Part shown: positions 63,836-64,000 of the stretch, one piece after another
Layout of the letters: the number at the start of each line of letters is the position of its first letter
How positions within the stretch are numbered: position 1 is the first letter of the stretch
DNA from: Magnetospirillum sp. 64-120
Lineage (GTDB): Bacteria; Pseudomonadota; Alphaproteobacteria; Rhodospirillales; Magnetospirillaceae
DNA length: 64,000 nt
Assembly: GCA_001898825.1 (NCBI GenBank)
Contig: MKVK01000018.1
Span: 1-64,000, forward strand
Direction: 5' to 3'
Notes under the pieces: model-generated
The model's input: only the letters and a program-made list of their open reading frames with translations
The model's database searches: none
Told to the model about the DNA's origin: nothing
Program-made: the position numbers and the translations under genes

Positions 63836-64000
63836 CGGGGGGCATCCCGTTCACCATAGCCATCAGCCCTGGAAGCGGGAGCCGCGACACTTCCCCCGTC
63901 CGTTTCCCTACCGCCGATCACCGGCATGGCGCGCAGCGGGGCGGTAGCGGCGTGTCGCACAAGGCCCGACGAGCGGCCCATTCTCGCCGGAATCACCGCG

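Overview
The window looks like chromosomal DNA of a nitrogen-fixing alphaproteobacterium of the Rhodospirillaceae, most likely Magnetospirillum or a close relative. The reasons are the high G+C content, the nif/fix/dra gene set and order, a cysteine-rich oxygen-sensitive type of NifA, and a feoABC locus joined to further iron-related genes. The genus is an inference; no rRNA gene or marker gene is present.

Positions 1-29,715 hold a nearly complete molybdenum nitrogenase region: amt-glnK (leftward), nifW-fixABCX-rubrerythrin, nifA, nifB-fdxN-nifZ-nifT-SIR2-like-FeSII, an ArsC-like nif-associated gene, draTG divergent from nifHDK, nifENX-nafX-fdxB-nifQ, and a nif-type iscA with nifV. Six -24/-12 (sigma-54) promoters with the exact GG-N10-GC spacing were read directly, upstream of nifW, fixA, nifB, nifH, nifE and iscA-nifV. 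Each is preceded by at least one TGT-N10-ACA NifA activator site, and two also have a consensus IHF site. One NifA-type site upstream of nifA lacks a partner promoter. The products cover electron supply (Fix, ferredoxins), cofactor synthesis (NifB, E, N, X, Q, V), the nitrogenase itself, and its post-translational control (DraT/DraG, GlnK). nifS, nifU and nifM are not in the window. An AT-rich two-gene insertion (7.3-8.9 kb) and a KefB-type transporter separate nifA from nifB.

Positions 29,716-36,604 form one tightly packed operon: feoA-feoB-feoC, then three genes for small proteins that match no enzyme family, two further small proteins carrying a shared LPGR-type domain, and a P-type ATPase with an SCA transmembrane motif (P1B-6 type). 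An FNR/FixK-like box and a sigma-70 promoter precede feoA. I interpret this as a ferrosome (fez)-like iron-storage organelle locus fused to ferrous iron uptake, the most interesting system in the window. A cupin, a CbbY-like HAD phosphatase and an MBOAT/SGNH acyltransferase pair follow.

From 40,625 the DNA is mobile. A 49-bp direct repeat equal to the 3' part of an initiator tRNA-Met occurs at 40,625 and 51,047. Between the copies lies a 10.4-kb element with integrase, AlpA-like protein, MerR-like regulator, replication protein, HNH nuclease, large terminase, HK97 capsid, protease and portal, but no tail genes. This is the layout of a capsid-forming phage satellite (cf-PICI) or a reduced prophage. 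A second integrase starts directly after the second repeat and opens another island that runs off the right end: Xre regulators, DUF932, DUF1778/GNAT toxin-antitoxin, ParB-like, toprim, DUF2493, and an AT-rich cargo pair (putative HExxH metallopeptidase plus a small partner). Neither repeat copy is a complete tRNA, so the intact gene probably lies beyond 64,000.
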